From: Sphagnum magellanicum
Lineage: Eukaryota; Streptophyta; Sphagnopsida; Sphagnales; Sphagnaceae
Direction: 5' to 3'
DNA length: 64,000 bases
Assembly (NCBI GenBank): GCA_021904315.1
Contig: CM038925.1
Location: 746,501 to 810,500 of the forward strand
Within the stretch, counting starts at the first letter, position 1. Every line of letters begins with the position of its first letter. Shown piece after piece: positions 1 to 11,315 of the stretch. The notes under the pieces were generated by a model. It was not told where the DNA came from. It saw nothing but the letters and a program-made list of their open reading frames with translations, and did not search any database. Position numbers and translations under genes: made by a program.

Positions 1-690
1 AAAACAACATCCACAAGGTTAACCCATTTTTTATAAAGTAGTTACCTATGTATTAAATCTTGGTAATCACATAACATCTTTCAACATGGATTCATAATAA
101 TATTACTTGTAATGCCCTAAACCCATTCAATTTGTCCATCAAAAATATATTCCCCCATAGAAAATATTGAAAAACCAATTGGTCCAAGAGTTTAAAGCAT
201 GATTTAGATTGTTAGTTTAATTCCTAACACTCAACTCCTTTAGTGCCTTCATATACTAGCTCAAATGTAGGGAGTTCCAATTGTGGAGATAATGAGCACC
301 TAGAGAGCAGAGCTAATAGGCCATAGCACCATTGCTCTTGTTATGAACTTGCATTGCTCACCATTTCACCATGTTACAGCTTCCTCCACAATGTAGTGCA
401 CCTAAAAATTGGCCTATCATCAAAAAACCATGTGGTAGATTACAACTTGACCCACAACAATGTACTAAGAAGTAAAGTTAACCTAATAACTTGACCAAGA
501 ATAAAAATTCAACACAGAGCCTTCTAATGACAAAACGATACCTAGTGCATGATTTTACCTTTGCAGAGCAGTTCGAGTGTTGCAAGTACTTCCATGATGT
601 CGTTCTTTCTACTAGGCTCCTTTTCCTGCTCCTAAATTTTGTAGTCTTCAATGATTGATAACATCAAAATATTAATCTAGTAATTGAAAA
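1..690. other. No gene recognised
   Basis: A+T-rich sequence with no open frame of note and no repeat that I could see. It lies beyond the recognisable 3' part of the minus-strand relic that ends near position 690 and may hold its degraded downstream end. Confidence 0.4.
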
Positions 691-2700
691 GCTTCTAATG
701 CCTCTAGAATGATTTCTATCACATCATCATTTAGTTCATAAGTAGCATAACTTCCCTTCACCATATGGCTTGTGGGCGATAAATAATATTTTGGGGCTAA
801 AATCAAATGTGAAGACACAAATGTTAAAGTCTGATCATCTTGAAGAATGTAAAAATGGCTTCTTGCTTGTAATCATTCATACCAATAGCCTTTAACAATC
901 ATGTTGCGTTGTGTCCATTCATTCCAATCAAAAGTTGTGAAAGATTTATCCACAACATGAACACCCTTTTCCACTAGCATCAACCAAAAAGGTTCATCAG
1001 TTGTAGTAAGTATTGCAACATTATCACTTGGATGTAGGTTATTAGCAATCCATTCGCCCCTACTACCTGCTTCAATCTCTTCATTGGGGTCATATATGAT
1101 ATCCTACACCTCTAAAGTATTTTTAGGCCTAAAACGCGTTAATATCCATTCTAGGACATGGTCTTTGTTGACACACTAGGTTTCATGATCTCTACCCATA
1201 CAACTTTCATAGAAGCAAGAAAATTGATGACATTGGCAAAGGGTGGGATCTTTAGGTGAAAAAGGTTGTACTAAGTGTTTAACCTTGTTGCCTTTAATTC
1301 ACAATTTCACACTCAAAGTTTTTGCCCCTATCAATATCTCCAAGTTTCACCTCATGGAAGAACTTGTTTATGTGTTGTCAAGCATTTGGATGGGCTGCAC
1401 AGTACTTGTTTACTTTAGATTTCAAGAATGCCACAACTTCTGCAACATTTTGAATCTTCTTACCCTTGGGCTTAATTTGTTATTTCCAAATTTCTTTCTT
1501 CAATAATGCCCTTGCTCCATCCCCCTCCCCCTTCCATGCCTAGTGGCGAAAAAATTCCAAATTGATGACCATCCATTAATATTACATGTAGATGTGGTGA
1601 GATAAGGGTATCGTGATACAAAATACCATGCACACATGCTTTTGAATCGCCCTTAGCAGCCATCTATCCACATAATGTGTTGCCTTGGAATGTAATTGAC
1701 ACTTTGTAGATATTGCCACTGAAACATGAAGGCATGTTGAACAAATAGGGAATCATGATTCGGGTCATTAGAAACATAACAATGAACTTCCTTAATGATA
1801 GAGTTTGGATTGGCAGGGTCAGTTAAAGGATTGTGTTAGTAACTAATGTGCATTAATATATTCACTTGAAAGTTATGCCAATGCATATTGTGAACTTCAT
1901 TTTGGATCTTCATTGTGTAATTTTCAAAGAAATCCACACATGACAAAATTATATTTGATGGTTGATTCTCTAAGCATTGTTTAAATTGAATCTCTTGCCA
2001 CTTAGCAATATAATTGTGTAGGATAAATTCCTTGAAATGTGGCTTCAAGTACTCCAACAAAACTATAGGATGGGATTCATGATATTCCAATTCTTGGGCC
2101 TTTTTATCCCTTCCATCACCAATCTTTCCTACAACCTCATACCCAATGCTCTTCCATTCAACCAATTAATTGGAAATAAGCTCCTCTAGCCATATCTTCA
2201 AACTATTAACTCCATAGTTTGAACATAAGCCTTCAAGGCAACTTTTTGCATGCCAAAAGGACAATTTAGGTTTTGGACAAAACATTGACATCCATAATTG
2301 GGTCAAGCCATTGAAAATATCTAGCTTTGCATAACACTTATCTGATGGTTGCATGTAATCATGTTGTTGAATGTTACAAACTTCATTGCAAGTACAAGAA
2401 CAATGGTCGTGAATCCCTTTCCCCATGGTTTTGATATCATATATTCCAAGTAAAAGCTCTTGCAGCTTTGTGTGATAGCAACAACAGCAAGTATTCCATT
2501 GCATCAACCAATGCACAAACCAAGGTTGTAACCATTGGAGTAATGCAAGCATAATGGGGACTTTAGGATGATTGGCCTTGAATGTAGTAAAAAGTTCCAA
2601 CTACAGATGAATGCATATGGTAGTTCCACCATCATTAGTCCAATTTAAGTTTTATAACATAATCGGGGGTTTCATTAAACCTCACTTGAAATCACTTACG
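690..2700 (-). pseudogene. Decayed transposon-like gene, central and C-terminal part (family with VDF-ENY motif)
   Basis: Reading the minus strand from about 2600 downward gives a protein with ordered landmarks. First comes a Cys/His-rich segment (WNTCCCCYHTKLQELLLG, then HDHCSCTCNEVC, then SCLEGLCSNYGV), then KWQEIQFKQCLENQP, VDFFENYTMKIQNEVHNMHW and HNFQVNILMHISY. Further on, in other frames, come VSNDPNHDS, FVQHAFMFQWQYLQ and IMWIDGC. From memory, the same order occurs in a large family of uncharacterised, repeat-borne plant and invertebrate proteins that look like transposases. Function is not established. Acidic residues in VDFFENY and the D of WIDGC could be parts of a nuclease centre, but that is inference. 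The frame is broken by many stops and shifts, so this is a relic. It is the downstream part of the gene whose upstream part lies at 6200-7620; a solo LTR and tandem repeats lie between them. Confidence 0.6.
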
Positions 2701-4014
2701 CACTTGAACCAAAACAATATCCATAAATCAGTTATTCACTTGAATTAAAATTAATAAGCATAAATGAGTAAACATGCTTATAACCCACTAGCAAAATGCA
2801 ATTAGACTTCGAAATGTGATGAGAACTTCAAATGTTTTCATTTTAGTTCTGAATTCGTTGTTGAATTCTATCTCTTAAACCCATAATTCAAACTATGAAC
2901 TGTCATGATAAGAAACATTAAAACAAATAACCCTTTCTACTCACCATGATGGTCCATATCGTTTGCATTTTTAATATGCTTATTTCAAGCAAGTTGCAAC
3001 TATAAAAAAATATTGGAACAAATTCAACTTTTGTTCCATTATCATCAAAACATGATTACATAATTTCAAAAATCTAGGTTATTTTAAGTCCATTAAGCAA
3101 ATTGAGACTTGGTTCCTTATTGATTATTTACTAATCATGCATTTACATAATCAATTTGGGGCATAGAACAAAATGACAAAAGCTTAATATCTACATTGAA
3201 ATAATCACCAAAACTACAACAACCAAAATTGCTTATGTAACATTTAGTGCTTCTAAACCCAAGGTAGTAACCAATGCAAGTTTAGATTTGTATTATAACA
3301 AGTACTATTGCTTTTAAATCTACTGCACTACAATTAATGCCTTTAAATTCATACTAGCAAATAACATTTGATGGATATGTTGTTGTTGATCCATTGTAGC
3401 AACATTTCCATCATTTGTTAATCTATTATTGTTAACCATTCAAAAATGGAAGGATATCTATTGTTATTGTTGAAGCCTTAAGTACTTGTTGCATCATGAA
3501 CTACTTTTAGCTAGCTCTAGAAATCCAAGTTTCCAATAAACAAAATTGCAATTTAAAAATAGCTATTTGTAATTTAAAGTTTTACAAAGTATTAATGAAC
3601 ACATTCAACTAATTAAGTTTCCAAAATTTTGATCATTTAACAAATAGTCCAAATTTTGGAATATATAAAATTTATTGTGCCACATGTTCCATCAATAAGC
3701 TTAATTTTCTACAACAATTTGAGCAGATTATGTAATGATCATCAAATAACTTGATATGAGCATGGAACAACTAATTACAACATATAAACCCATTCAAACA
3801 AAAAGATTATCAAGGTTGATATCACAATACTTTGCATTGCAACATCGAATGCTTTCATGTATCATCATAAAAAAATTGAAATTTCAAAAAGATTGTGATC
3901 TCCATTAGAGTGCAACATGCTTAGACAATACTTGCCATAAGCTTATATTATTTATCTAAACCTTGTTCCATTTCTTATGCAATGTTGAAATAAGTGTATT
4001 TCCTTTAGCACACT
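2701..4014. other. No gene recognised
   Basis: A+T-rich DNA between the Cys-rich part of the minus-strand relic and the inverted solo LTR. No frame, tandem array or inverted repeat stands out. It could be intron or degraded coding sequence of the relic. Confidence 0.35.
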
Positions 4015-4920
4015 TGACGCACCCCCAAGCTCCTTGATAGATTCAAATGTGAGTCTGAAGTGAAAACAACGGAAGAGCAAAGAGTTGGGGCACATTCCCT
4101 AGCTTGCAGCACTTTGGGGGTAGAAGGGCATGTTGGAGCTCTAGGATGAGACTAGGAAGAATGACAAGCAACTAATCACTCACACGGACCTACACAAAAC
4201 TAAACAACAAGTTGGTTAGTGAATAGTTGGAACAATTTCGGTGCTAGGATGAGCCATGGGCAAACTCATTCTCACAAGGTTCACCACAGCTCAGATTCCA
4301 CCACCTTCCCCTTAATAGTATACTTTGTGCCTCTCCATGAGGCCCACATCCAAATGGCATTTTGCCCCAGGACTCCCAAATGGGAGTCCCGAAATTCCCA
4401 AGGTTGGGATTCTTGCGACTTTGGGGCCCCATAACTTTGTGTGCAGACCTCCAATTGAGATGAGGTTTAAAGCAAATTTGTAATCCTCATTGAGAGCTTT
4501 TTAACAATATGTCTCACACCACCTGCACGTAAAGAAATTTGGTCGATTCTTGACTTTTAGTTATCGGGAATCAAATTGTTAATTTGACTCTTGGTTTTTC
4601 TTTTGGCCATAACTTGTGTTTCAAATGTCCAAATGGGCCATGCAAACCCATTGTTTCATCTAAGTTTTAATATCTTTTCAATGATATAAAAAATTCTTCA
4701 ATCCAATGAGTTTTGGCCTCTACATTCGTCCTTTAAATATTCAGGAGTCCATTGGGACTCTAATTCCCAAAATCAGAATTCACTTGGGAGTGTGAAGGTT
4801 CACTCCCTCACACTCTTTTGCACTCCCAGGAGCATGAGATGTGACCCCTGGGCTTCCCTCTTGGCTCGCAACCTTGCAAGCCTTTGCTTTGGTCACAAGC
4901 CCAAGGTTAGGGTTGTGACA
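4015..4920 (-). mobile_element. Solo LTR, Ty3/gypsy family GypA, long (906-bp) form, inverted
   Basis: On the minus strand this begins TGTCACAACC and ends GGTGCGTCA, giving the TG...CA ends of an LTR. It follows the whole length of the solo LTR at 55958-56867, and both ends match the LTRs of the gypsy element at 29740-33670. Shared blocks include CCATTTGGATGTGG, GGTGGTGG and the final TCAAGGAG...GGGTGCGTCA. The flanks are ACACT on the left and ACACC on the right, a target duplication with one change. No internal region is attached, so it is a product of LTR-LTR recombination. The divergence from its relatives and the imperfect duplication point to an old insertion. It sits inside the minus-strand relic. 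Confidence 0.88.
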
Positions 4921-5041
4921 ACACCATTGTTGCCTTGAAAGCATAAATATCAAACTGCTACCTAAAACAAAACTAGTGCATCTTTTAAGCACAAGTAGTG
5001 TTATTAATGTTATGTTAAGAACAATAAATGCTAATTTTTGC

Positions 5042-5277
5042 ATTAACATTATTATTTAACTAGCACAATTAGTGTTAAAGCAACCAATGTTGATTTTTGT
5101 ATTAATACTATTATTTAACTAACACAACCAATGCTAAAGCAACTAATGCTGATTTTTGCATTAACATTATTGTTTAACTAACACAACCAGTGTTGAAGCA
5201 ACCAATGCTAATTTTGGCATTAACACTATTGTTTAACTAACACAACCAGTGCTTAAACAACCAATGTTGGCTTTAGC
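5042..5277. repeat. Tandem array, 59-bp period, four units
   Basis: The motif ATTAAYAYTATTRTTTAACTA starts at 5042, 5101, 5160 and 5219, an exact 59-bp step four times. Each unit also holds ACACAAYYAGTG or a close variant and GCAACCAATG. The exact step with many substitutions means the array expanded and then decayed without indels. Confidence 0.85.
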
Positions 5278-5690
5278 ACAACTAGTGTCGAAACAATCAA
5301 TACTTAAGCACAACCAATGTTTCCTTAAACTACCTTAAGCACAACTAGTGCTTCTTTAATAAAATTCCTTGAACACAACCAATGTTTCCTTAAATTACTT
5401 TAAGCATAACCAATGTTTCGTTAATAAACTTCCTTAAGCACATTTAATGCTTCCTTAAATTGCTTTAAGCATAACCAATGCTTCCTTAATAAACTTCCTT
5501 AAGCATAACTAATGCTTCTTTAAGCTGCCTGAAACATAATCAATGTTTTCTTAAGTTACTTTAAACACAACCAATGTTTCTTTAATAAACTTCCTTAAGC
5601 ACAACTAGTGCCTCCTTAAGCTACCTTAAGCACAAGCAATGCTTCTTTAAGCGCAATTAATGTTTTAGTCTTTATGTAAACAACATTTTC
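5278..5690. repeat. Tandem array with alternating 31/34-bp units (65-bp higher-order unit)
   Basis: The motif CACAACCAATG and variants recurs at about 5309, 5340, 5374, 5405, 5439, 5470, 5504, 5535, 5566, 5600 and 5631. Steps alternate near 31 and 34 bp, so the real repeat is about 65 bp with two half-units: one carries TTCCTTAATAAACTTCCTTAAG and the other TTCCTTAAACTACCTTAAG. The core word is shared with the 59-bp array directly before it, so the second array probably grew out of the first. Confidence 0.82.
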
Positions 5691-6199
5691 TTAATCACAA
5701 GCACATAGTTCCTTGTATAAGTAATCATTTCATTAATTCAAGAGGACATTCTTTACATAAGCAAGGTGCGTGCTTATTCTTGAAATAGTGGTCATGAAAC
5801 CACTAGACAATACTAATCACCACTGTACTTCTATACAAATCGGTGTTACTTCTAGAATGTATTACTGCCTTAAGCATTATGTGGTTTTTATTTTAGTTAG
5901 AGGAAACACAATACCATAATAACACATTATATAGTGCTACAACCAAGTCTACATATCACCATCATGGAAATTAAACACCCACATTCATGACGAAGCATTA
6001 AGCATCCACATTTCAAAAAGATAAAATCAAATTTTTTTCAATTGTGCAAAAAAGAAAAGAATGTTGCAATGCACTAGAATTTTACTTGTAAAACTTGTAA
6101 GTAATGTGTTGCATGTTTTTCATGCACCTTTATAGAATTACACCACCTCACCACATCTTTTCAATTATGAGAAATCAAAGTTTGAAAAGCCTAGAACTA
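5691..6199. other. No gene recognised
   Basis: A+T-rich sequence between the tandem arrays and the next recognisable block of the minus-strand relic. Nothing identifiable was seen. Confidence 0.35.
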
Positions 6200-7620
6200 A
6201 ATCACAATATTTTTGATGGATGTACGCAAGGTGTCATACCGTCTTGACTTCTTTTGAGTAATCCAAAATGCATTGTTGATTGTATCTATGTGAATTCGTT
6301 GCTTTGAGGCCTATTTGATGTTTTTTTTTGTCAACCCCCAACACCTTAACAACACTTCTGCTACTACCAATTGATGAACTAGAAGTAAGCATACATACAT
6401 ACAATGTTTTTGGCAACTACAAGCTAAGTTTGCTTTGGACCTACCAAGTGATTGGTGATCCCATATTTCATGTTGTTCAAGATTTCTTGATTTCGTTTAA
6501 TAGATTGCACATTAGTAAGGTAATTTGTAGGATATAATGACCGAGAATTTTTTCAAGGATATCATGTTGGGAAGGTTCAAAATCCTTAATAAGTTTTGGG
6601 GCAATTGTTGCTAGCTTTCTAGCAATTTCAATAGTCACCTTCTGCAACTAATTATCATAACTTTCAAAAGTTATAGAAGAAAACTTAATAACTTCTAACC
6701 CAACAAACTCTTATGATTTATTTTTGGAAGTTTTACAAGCTCAATACCTCTTGACATGTTTTTGTGTGTTGACTCTATGCTTAACTTCATACTAGCTTTG
6801 ATATGCACTCCTTGAGTTGTAGTCTCCTTCACCCTGAACATTTACATCTCGAATGTCATTTGTGCCTTCCTCGCCACCCTTTTGATAGAGGGTTTTGTTT
6901 GCGCTTAGCCATTTTTTTTATTGTCAAAAGCCCTGTAATGAAACCCACCCATAAATAAAAAAACAATCACATAAACCTTGAACCATTAGCTTCTGTTCAA
7001 AACTTGAAAACTAACAAAAATAACTTGAGACATATTTCATTTTGATGGAAAAAACCCTATGTGAACTTATTTTCTTTGGGTTTGAATGCATTTTTTTAAG
7101 ATATGAAGGGCATTGATCAAGTTTATAGTGTGCAACAGAATCATCACAACTGATTCCCATAGCTTCTAATCCATGCATACACGATTTATGAACCCTAGAA
7201 ATCTTATCATATGCATACGTTCCCAACAAGGATGTAGAAGTTGGAGCATGCAATTGCATTCCTAGTTGGCTATTTGTAGAAGGTGCAACATCTTTCATTG
7301 CCAAACCGGTCTAGAACAAGATCAGATTAAACAACTCATGACAAATTTGCAAATGAAGAGCAATCATCAATTTTGCAAAATGAATTATCAAGGGTTGTTG
7401 ACCATACATTCTGAACTTGAAGCATTCTTCTAGAATCATGATTTTGGAAGGACTCTTTAGAGGCACATAGAAAACCTCCTTATTAGAATCTTGTTCTTTG
7501 AGCTTGCGTTGTTTGACAATGCGAGTATGCTTCAACGTCTCCCATATTGCCTTGTCCACTCTATTGATTTCTTTTTGAGTAAGCTTTTTTGGGATGCAAA
7601 ATCTCGACATATCTACAAGC
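6200..7620 (-). pseudogene. Decayed transposon-like gene, N-terminal part
   Basis: Minus-strand fragments read downward from 7610: MSRFCIPKKLTQKEINRVDK, then a 97-residue piece starting at 7304, and lastly a piece near 6350 with SRSVVKVLGVDKKKHQIGLK. The last segment looks like the helix-turn-helix-like stretch (RLLGV-RRNI--A--RR) that I recall from the N-terminal third of the same family as the relic at 690-2700. Strand and order fit a single gene running from about 7620 down to about 690, later split by the solo LTR and expanded arrays. Assignment of the first two pieces rests only on position. All pieces are short and separated by stops, so no product is expected. Confidence 0.45.
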
Positions 7621-8061
7621 TATTTGTAGCTTTGTCAAATGTTTTTGTTCAGAATAACAATTATTGTGCTCAAAATTGAAGTCTAATTTGCTTAGAGAAA
7701 TTACTCTTAAAGGCGGTTGCTTCAATGGTTTCTCAATGTCTACGTTTCTACTACACTCTTGAACTCAAAAGAAAACCCTAACGGAAGTTTAAAACTTATG
7801 CACATAGTGCACATTGACAAAACAAAAGTTCATGTACCATATTAGAAATCAAACTTAAATGAAGTTCTTCTTCATAATGCACGCTTGCCACACATACTCT
7901 AGACTTGACACTTCACTTAAGCCCTATAGTGCTAAACAATCAACAAAAATTGTCAGACATCAACCAAAATTTCCATTCAATTCATCCATCGAGCCTTTCA
8001 TCCACACAAAATTGGAAACCTTCATTTATTTGAAGGTCCTTAATGTTCAATAGAACATTAA
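7621..8061. other. No gene recognised
   Basis: Sequence upstream of the minus-strand relic and before the MITE-like hairpin. If the relic was once a gene, its promoter would have been here, but no convincing motif can be singled out. Confidence 0.3.
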
Positions 8062-8195
8062 TCATGATGTTTACTTATTTTCAATGTATTTGACATTAAA
8101 ATATATTAAGTGTATTATTATTTATATTCAATTTAATAAATCTATTAAGTGTAAATTTTAATATCAAATAAATTGAAAATAAGTAAACATCATGA
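8062..8195. repeat. 134-bp inverted repeat, MITE-like
   Basis: The two ends are about 41-bp inverted arms with only two mismatches by eye: the left arm begins TCATGATGTTTACTTATTTT and the right arm ends with its complement. The unit is flanked on both sides by TAA (8059-8061 and 8196-8198). A 3-bp TAA duplication is typical of PIF/Harbinger-derived Tourist MITEs, so a Tourist-like MITE is the best guess. The arms are long compared with the roughly 50-bp middle, so it could fold into one hairpin. No coding capacity. Confidence 0.65.
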
Positions 8196-8689
8196 TAAAT
8201 TCAATTTAATTTCTCCAAAACATCATTTTCACATACTTTTTAAATTTTCAAAAATTGAATTTATTCTCCATCCACAATTTTTCAAAGAGGAAAATTTGTC
8301 CAATTAAATACATGTAATGTACAAAAATGAATTATAAGACCACAATTTGTGATTTTAAAAAAATGAATAGAAATAATAAAAATGTGTACTTGAAAAAAAT
8401 CAAATGTGTTAATTAATGTTACAAAAAGACTGTTATGATTGGTTATAATGTTAATAGAGTCCTTAAATATGTGCAAAACTTGACAAAATCATTTCAAACT
8501 TTTGGAGAAGTTTATTGAATACTTATTAAATGTATTCCTTGAAAAGAATTTCATTTGATAATGTTATTCTAGATGAAATGTCTCTTGACTTATGATTTCT
8601 TAGGATTAGTTACTCATGGAATGGGTCATTTTACTATATTCACACCCAATCACCTAGCAGCCACCATGCATTCTCTTCAAAATGAATTT
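8196..8689. other. No gene recognised
   Basis: A+T-rich spacer between the MITE-like hairpin and the palindromic array. No open frame or repeat was recognised. Confidence 0.35.
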
Positions 8690-9390
8690 GGAAATGCATG
8701 GCAGTCGTTAGGCGTTTTTTAACATCAGGAAATGAGGAATGTTTGATGGCTGCCAGATATTTCTAAGCATTAAGAAATGAAGAACACCTAGCGACCGCTA
8801 AGCATTCCTCTATAATATAAGCTGAGAAATGCTTAACATCCACTAGGTGAATTCTCTACAATTCTTTGCGTTACAAGCTAAAAAACACATGGCGACCGCC
8901 AAGTAGTTTTTTGTAATTTATGTTGAGAAGGGCCGAGCAGCCACAAGGTGTTTTCTACATTACAAGTTGAGAAACTCTTGGTGACTACTAGGCGTGTCTC
9001 TGCAATTTATGTTGAGAAGCACCTAGCGGCCTCCAGGTGTTACTTTGCATTATAAGTTGAAAACTACTTAGCGGTTGCCAAACATTTTTCTGCAATTTAT
9101 GCTAAGAAACAACGTTATTCTACATTATAAACTAAAAAATGTTTGGTGGTCACTAGATGTTCCTTTTCAATAAATAGTTAAAAACATTTGGCGACCACCA
9201 GGCATTTTTTGGCAATAGAAAATGAAAAATGTCAGGTCGCCACGAAGCGTTTCTTGGCCATATAAACTAAGAAACACCTGGCAGCCATTAGGCATTTTTC
9301 AAACCATATAAGCTAAGGAACGCCTAGCAGTCGCCAAACACTTCTAGCAAATTAGAACTGTTAGTACTTGGTGGCCACTAAACATTCCAA
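8690..9390. repeat. Palindromic tandem array A, about 45-bp period, about 16 units
   Basis: Each unit holds a diverged version of a self-complementary core of the type GCCTAGCGGCCRCYAGGC, followed by a spacer like TTTCTGCAATTTATGCTGAG. Cores occur near 8700, 8745, 8790, 8835, 8888, 8935, 8978, 9020, 9065, 9135, 9187, 9235, 9280, 9325 and 9370. A clean example is TAGCGACCGCTA at 8789-8800, with 5-bp arms. The core is G+C-rich in otherwise A+T-rich surroundings. It shares core and part of the spacer (CTGCAATT) with array B at 28045-28540. It sits upstream of the minus-strand relic, where a transposon's subterminal repeats would be expected. Confidence 0.8.
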
Positions 9391-9748
9391 TTCAAATAGT
9401 TTATGAAATTATAAGATTTACAATGGTTTATTAGCCATTTTGAAAATTTTGAGGTTGTTTTTTCTTTGATGTCGATGTCCTTGTTTTGTTGAATATTTGT
9501 TTCACATGAAAATAGTTGATATGTTAGGTTAAAGATGGTTTTTGTCTTTGTGATTCTCTTGCATGAGATATAAAAATGTTATATTTTGAGTATTGATAAA
9601 GATGGGTACGAATAATATTCAGATGGGGCCAATGACAACTTTAAAAAATGTAGATATTGATAATCTTATGCACACATTGATATTGAAACTCTTTGACACA
9701 ATTATTTAAAATTTGACATTGAATAAATGTAGACAAAAAAAAATTGAG
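9391..9748. other. No gene recognised
   Basis: A+T-rich flank between palindromic array A and the copia element. It ends in AAAAAAAAATTGAGGGG next to the 5' LTR. That looks like a polypurine tract but is probably coincidental. Confidence 0.35.
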
Positions 9749-9753
9749 GGGCA

Positions 9754-10066
9754 TGTTGTGAATTCAAGCTCAACTAGTTAGGTTTCATTAGTTACTAGAG
9801 TAGGAAAGTAACTATGTTACTTTCACAAGGTTGAATTACCTTCGTTACTTATTTTAGTTTGGTTATTTGTGGTTTGGTCTTGTAGTTAAATACCTTGGTG
9901 TTGATGGTTTGCTTCTCTTTTCTTCATTACACAAGTTTGTGTATTTCATGTGACAAGAACCTTGGAGAGTTCTTGATGATGTGCTTTGTGTTGTGAGCAT
10001 TATGTTGTAGTTTCCTTTCAATAAAGATTTATGTTTGCACTTGAGTAGATCTCCTATTTGTTAACA
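9754..10066 (+). repeat. Copia 5' LTR
   Basis: A 313-bp LTR with TG...CA ends. An AATAAA at 10020-10025 lies about 40 bp before the end and is the likely polyadenylation signal. Read base by base, it equals the copy at 15584-15896. Confidence 0.95.
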
Positions 10067-10078
10067 TGGTATCAGAGC
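10067..10078 (+). other. Copia primer-binding site, initiator-Met tRNA
   Basis: TGGTATCAGAGC follows the 5' LTR without a gap. It complements the 3' end of plant initiator-Met tRNA, the usual primer for copia minus-strand DNA synthesis. Confidence 0.92.
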
Positions 10079-11315
10079 TTAGGTTGTTTGGTGAGAAAGT
10101 TGAAAAAGGTCTAGAGCTAGAAAGTCTCTAGAACTAGAGCTTGAGAGTCTCTAGTAATATCATAGGAGTTTGTCAAGTGCAAAAGATAAAAAGGGAAAGG
10201 AAAGAAGTGAAGAGAAAGAAAAGAAAAGAAAAGAAAAGAAAAGAAAAGAGGTGAGAGGAGATCAACATATCAAAGTTGTGGAAGTCAAATCTTTAAACCT
10301 AGATATAGATCTACTGTGAAAAGATCTTGAAGTGAAACTTGAAGGGATTGTAGAAGACTATGAGACGCTTCTATTCTCAAATTTTCAAAAGAAAAGGATA
10401 TGTTTTGTGAGAGTTATGATCTTTTGAAGACTCTGTGCCAGATCTGGTTTTTTGATTATATCTCCTTTGTTTGAGCTTTTTTGGATCTGCAGCTTTAGGA
10501 TCTTATAGATCATATGGGAATACATGTGTGAGAGAAATTTCATGTCATTTGGATTTATATTGAAAGAGATCCAAGCATCTAAAGTTTCAGTCTCAGTTTC
10601 AAAGTCAGTTTGTTTTGAAAGTGATATCTCTTTGTGATCATCATTAATAGAGCTGAAATTTTGAGCAGATATAGAAGACATATATCTTATGTGTCTCTCA
10701 AAATCTCGAGGATTTTGGAGTTGCTGAGAGCAAGTTGTAAGTCATTTTGTGTTCAAGTCCTAGTTTGAGGTGACTTCAAAGAAGTAGCAAGATCTCCCAT
10801 TTTATGAAGTTAAATGAGTTGAAATTTTGAGAGAAGTTAGTAGACATAGTTGTTCATGTTTCACCAGAATTTCAGAACGATTCAAGGTCATATGTGTGTG
10901 GAGTAGCTTTGCAAAGTTGCTGTGACAAAAGTTGTTTTGAAAAGACATCAAAGCAAAGTTTTGAAGTGGAGCAAATACATCTTGGGAGAACTTGAAAGAA
11001 GGAGTTTGGAGATTGGGAAGCGCAAATACATTATCAAGACCTTCGTACAAAAGTGTGGTATGTAATCATGTACTTAATACCATATGAAATATTATACGAG
11101 ATACGTACCTATACGTAAAACCTATGTATAGTATAGAATTTCGTATAATATTCAAGACATACATACATATGCAAGGTCCATATGGTTCAGCCCTAACCCT
11201 AACCCTAATCCTAGAAACCTAAGGAAGGAAAACCCTAACCCTAACCCTAGAAACCCAAGGAAGGAATTAAAATCATTGTGAAACCCCAAGAAGACATTGA
11301 GTGGTGCCTTGAGAG
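10079..11315 (+). other. Copia untranslated leader
   Basis: A 1.2-kb leader without long frames, between the primer-binding site and the gag start. It includes an (AAAAG)n run near 10208-10250 and telomere-like repeats at 11191-11268. Packaging and dimerisation signals are expected here in copia elements but cannot be picked out by eye. Confidence 0.7.
11191..11268 (+). repeat. Telomere-like CCCTAA repeats in the copia leader, duplicated block
   Basis: Two adjacent blocks (11191-11232 and 11233-11268) each begin CCCTAACCCTAACCCTA, continue with CCTAGAAACC or CTAGAAACCC and end AAGGAAGGAA. The hexamer CCCTAA differs from the heptamer TTTAGGG type seen elsewhere in the window. The block lies about 50 bp before the gag start. 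Confidence 0.85.

Noticed and set aside
4219-4434. Short frames on both strands near 4.3 kb as genes
   Set aside because: Both lie inside the inverted solo LTR, whose ends and target duplications explain the sequence.
8690-9390. CRISPR-like look of regularly spaced palindromic repeats
   Set aside because: Repeats are strongly diverged, spacers are similar to one another rather than unique, and everything else in the window is plant nuclear repeat DNA. No associated cas-like gene is present.
9731-9753. AAAAAAAAATTGAGGGG before the copia 5' LTR, resembling a polypurine tract of an older nested element
   Set aside because: No LTR or internal retroelement sequence can be seen to the left, and the GGG belongs to the GGGCA target duplication. 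Chance resemblance is enough.
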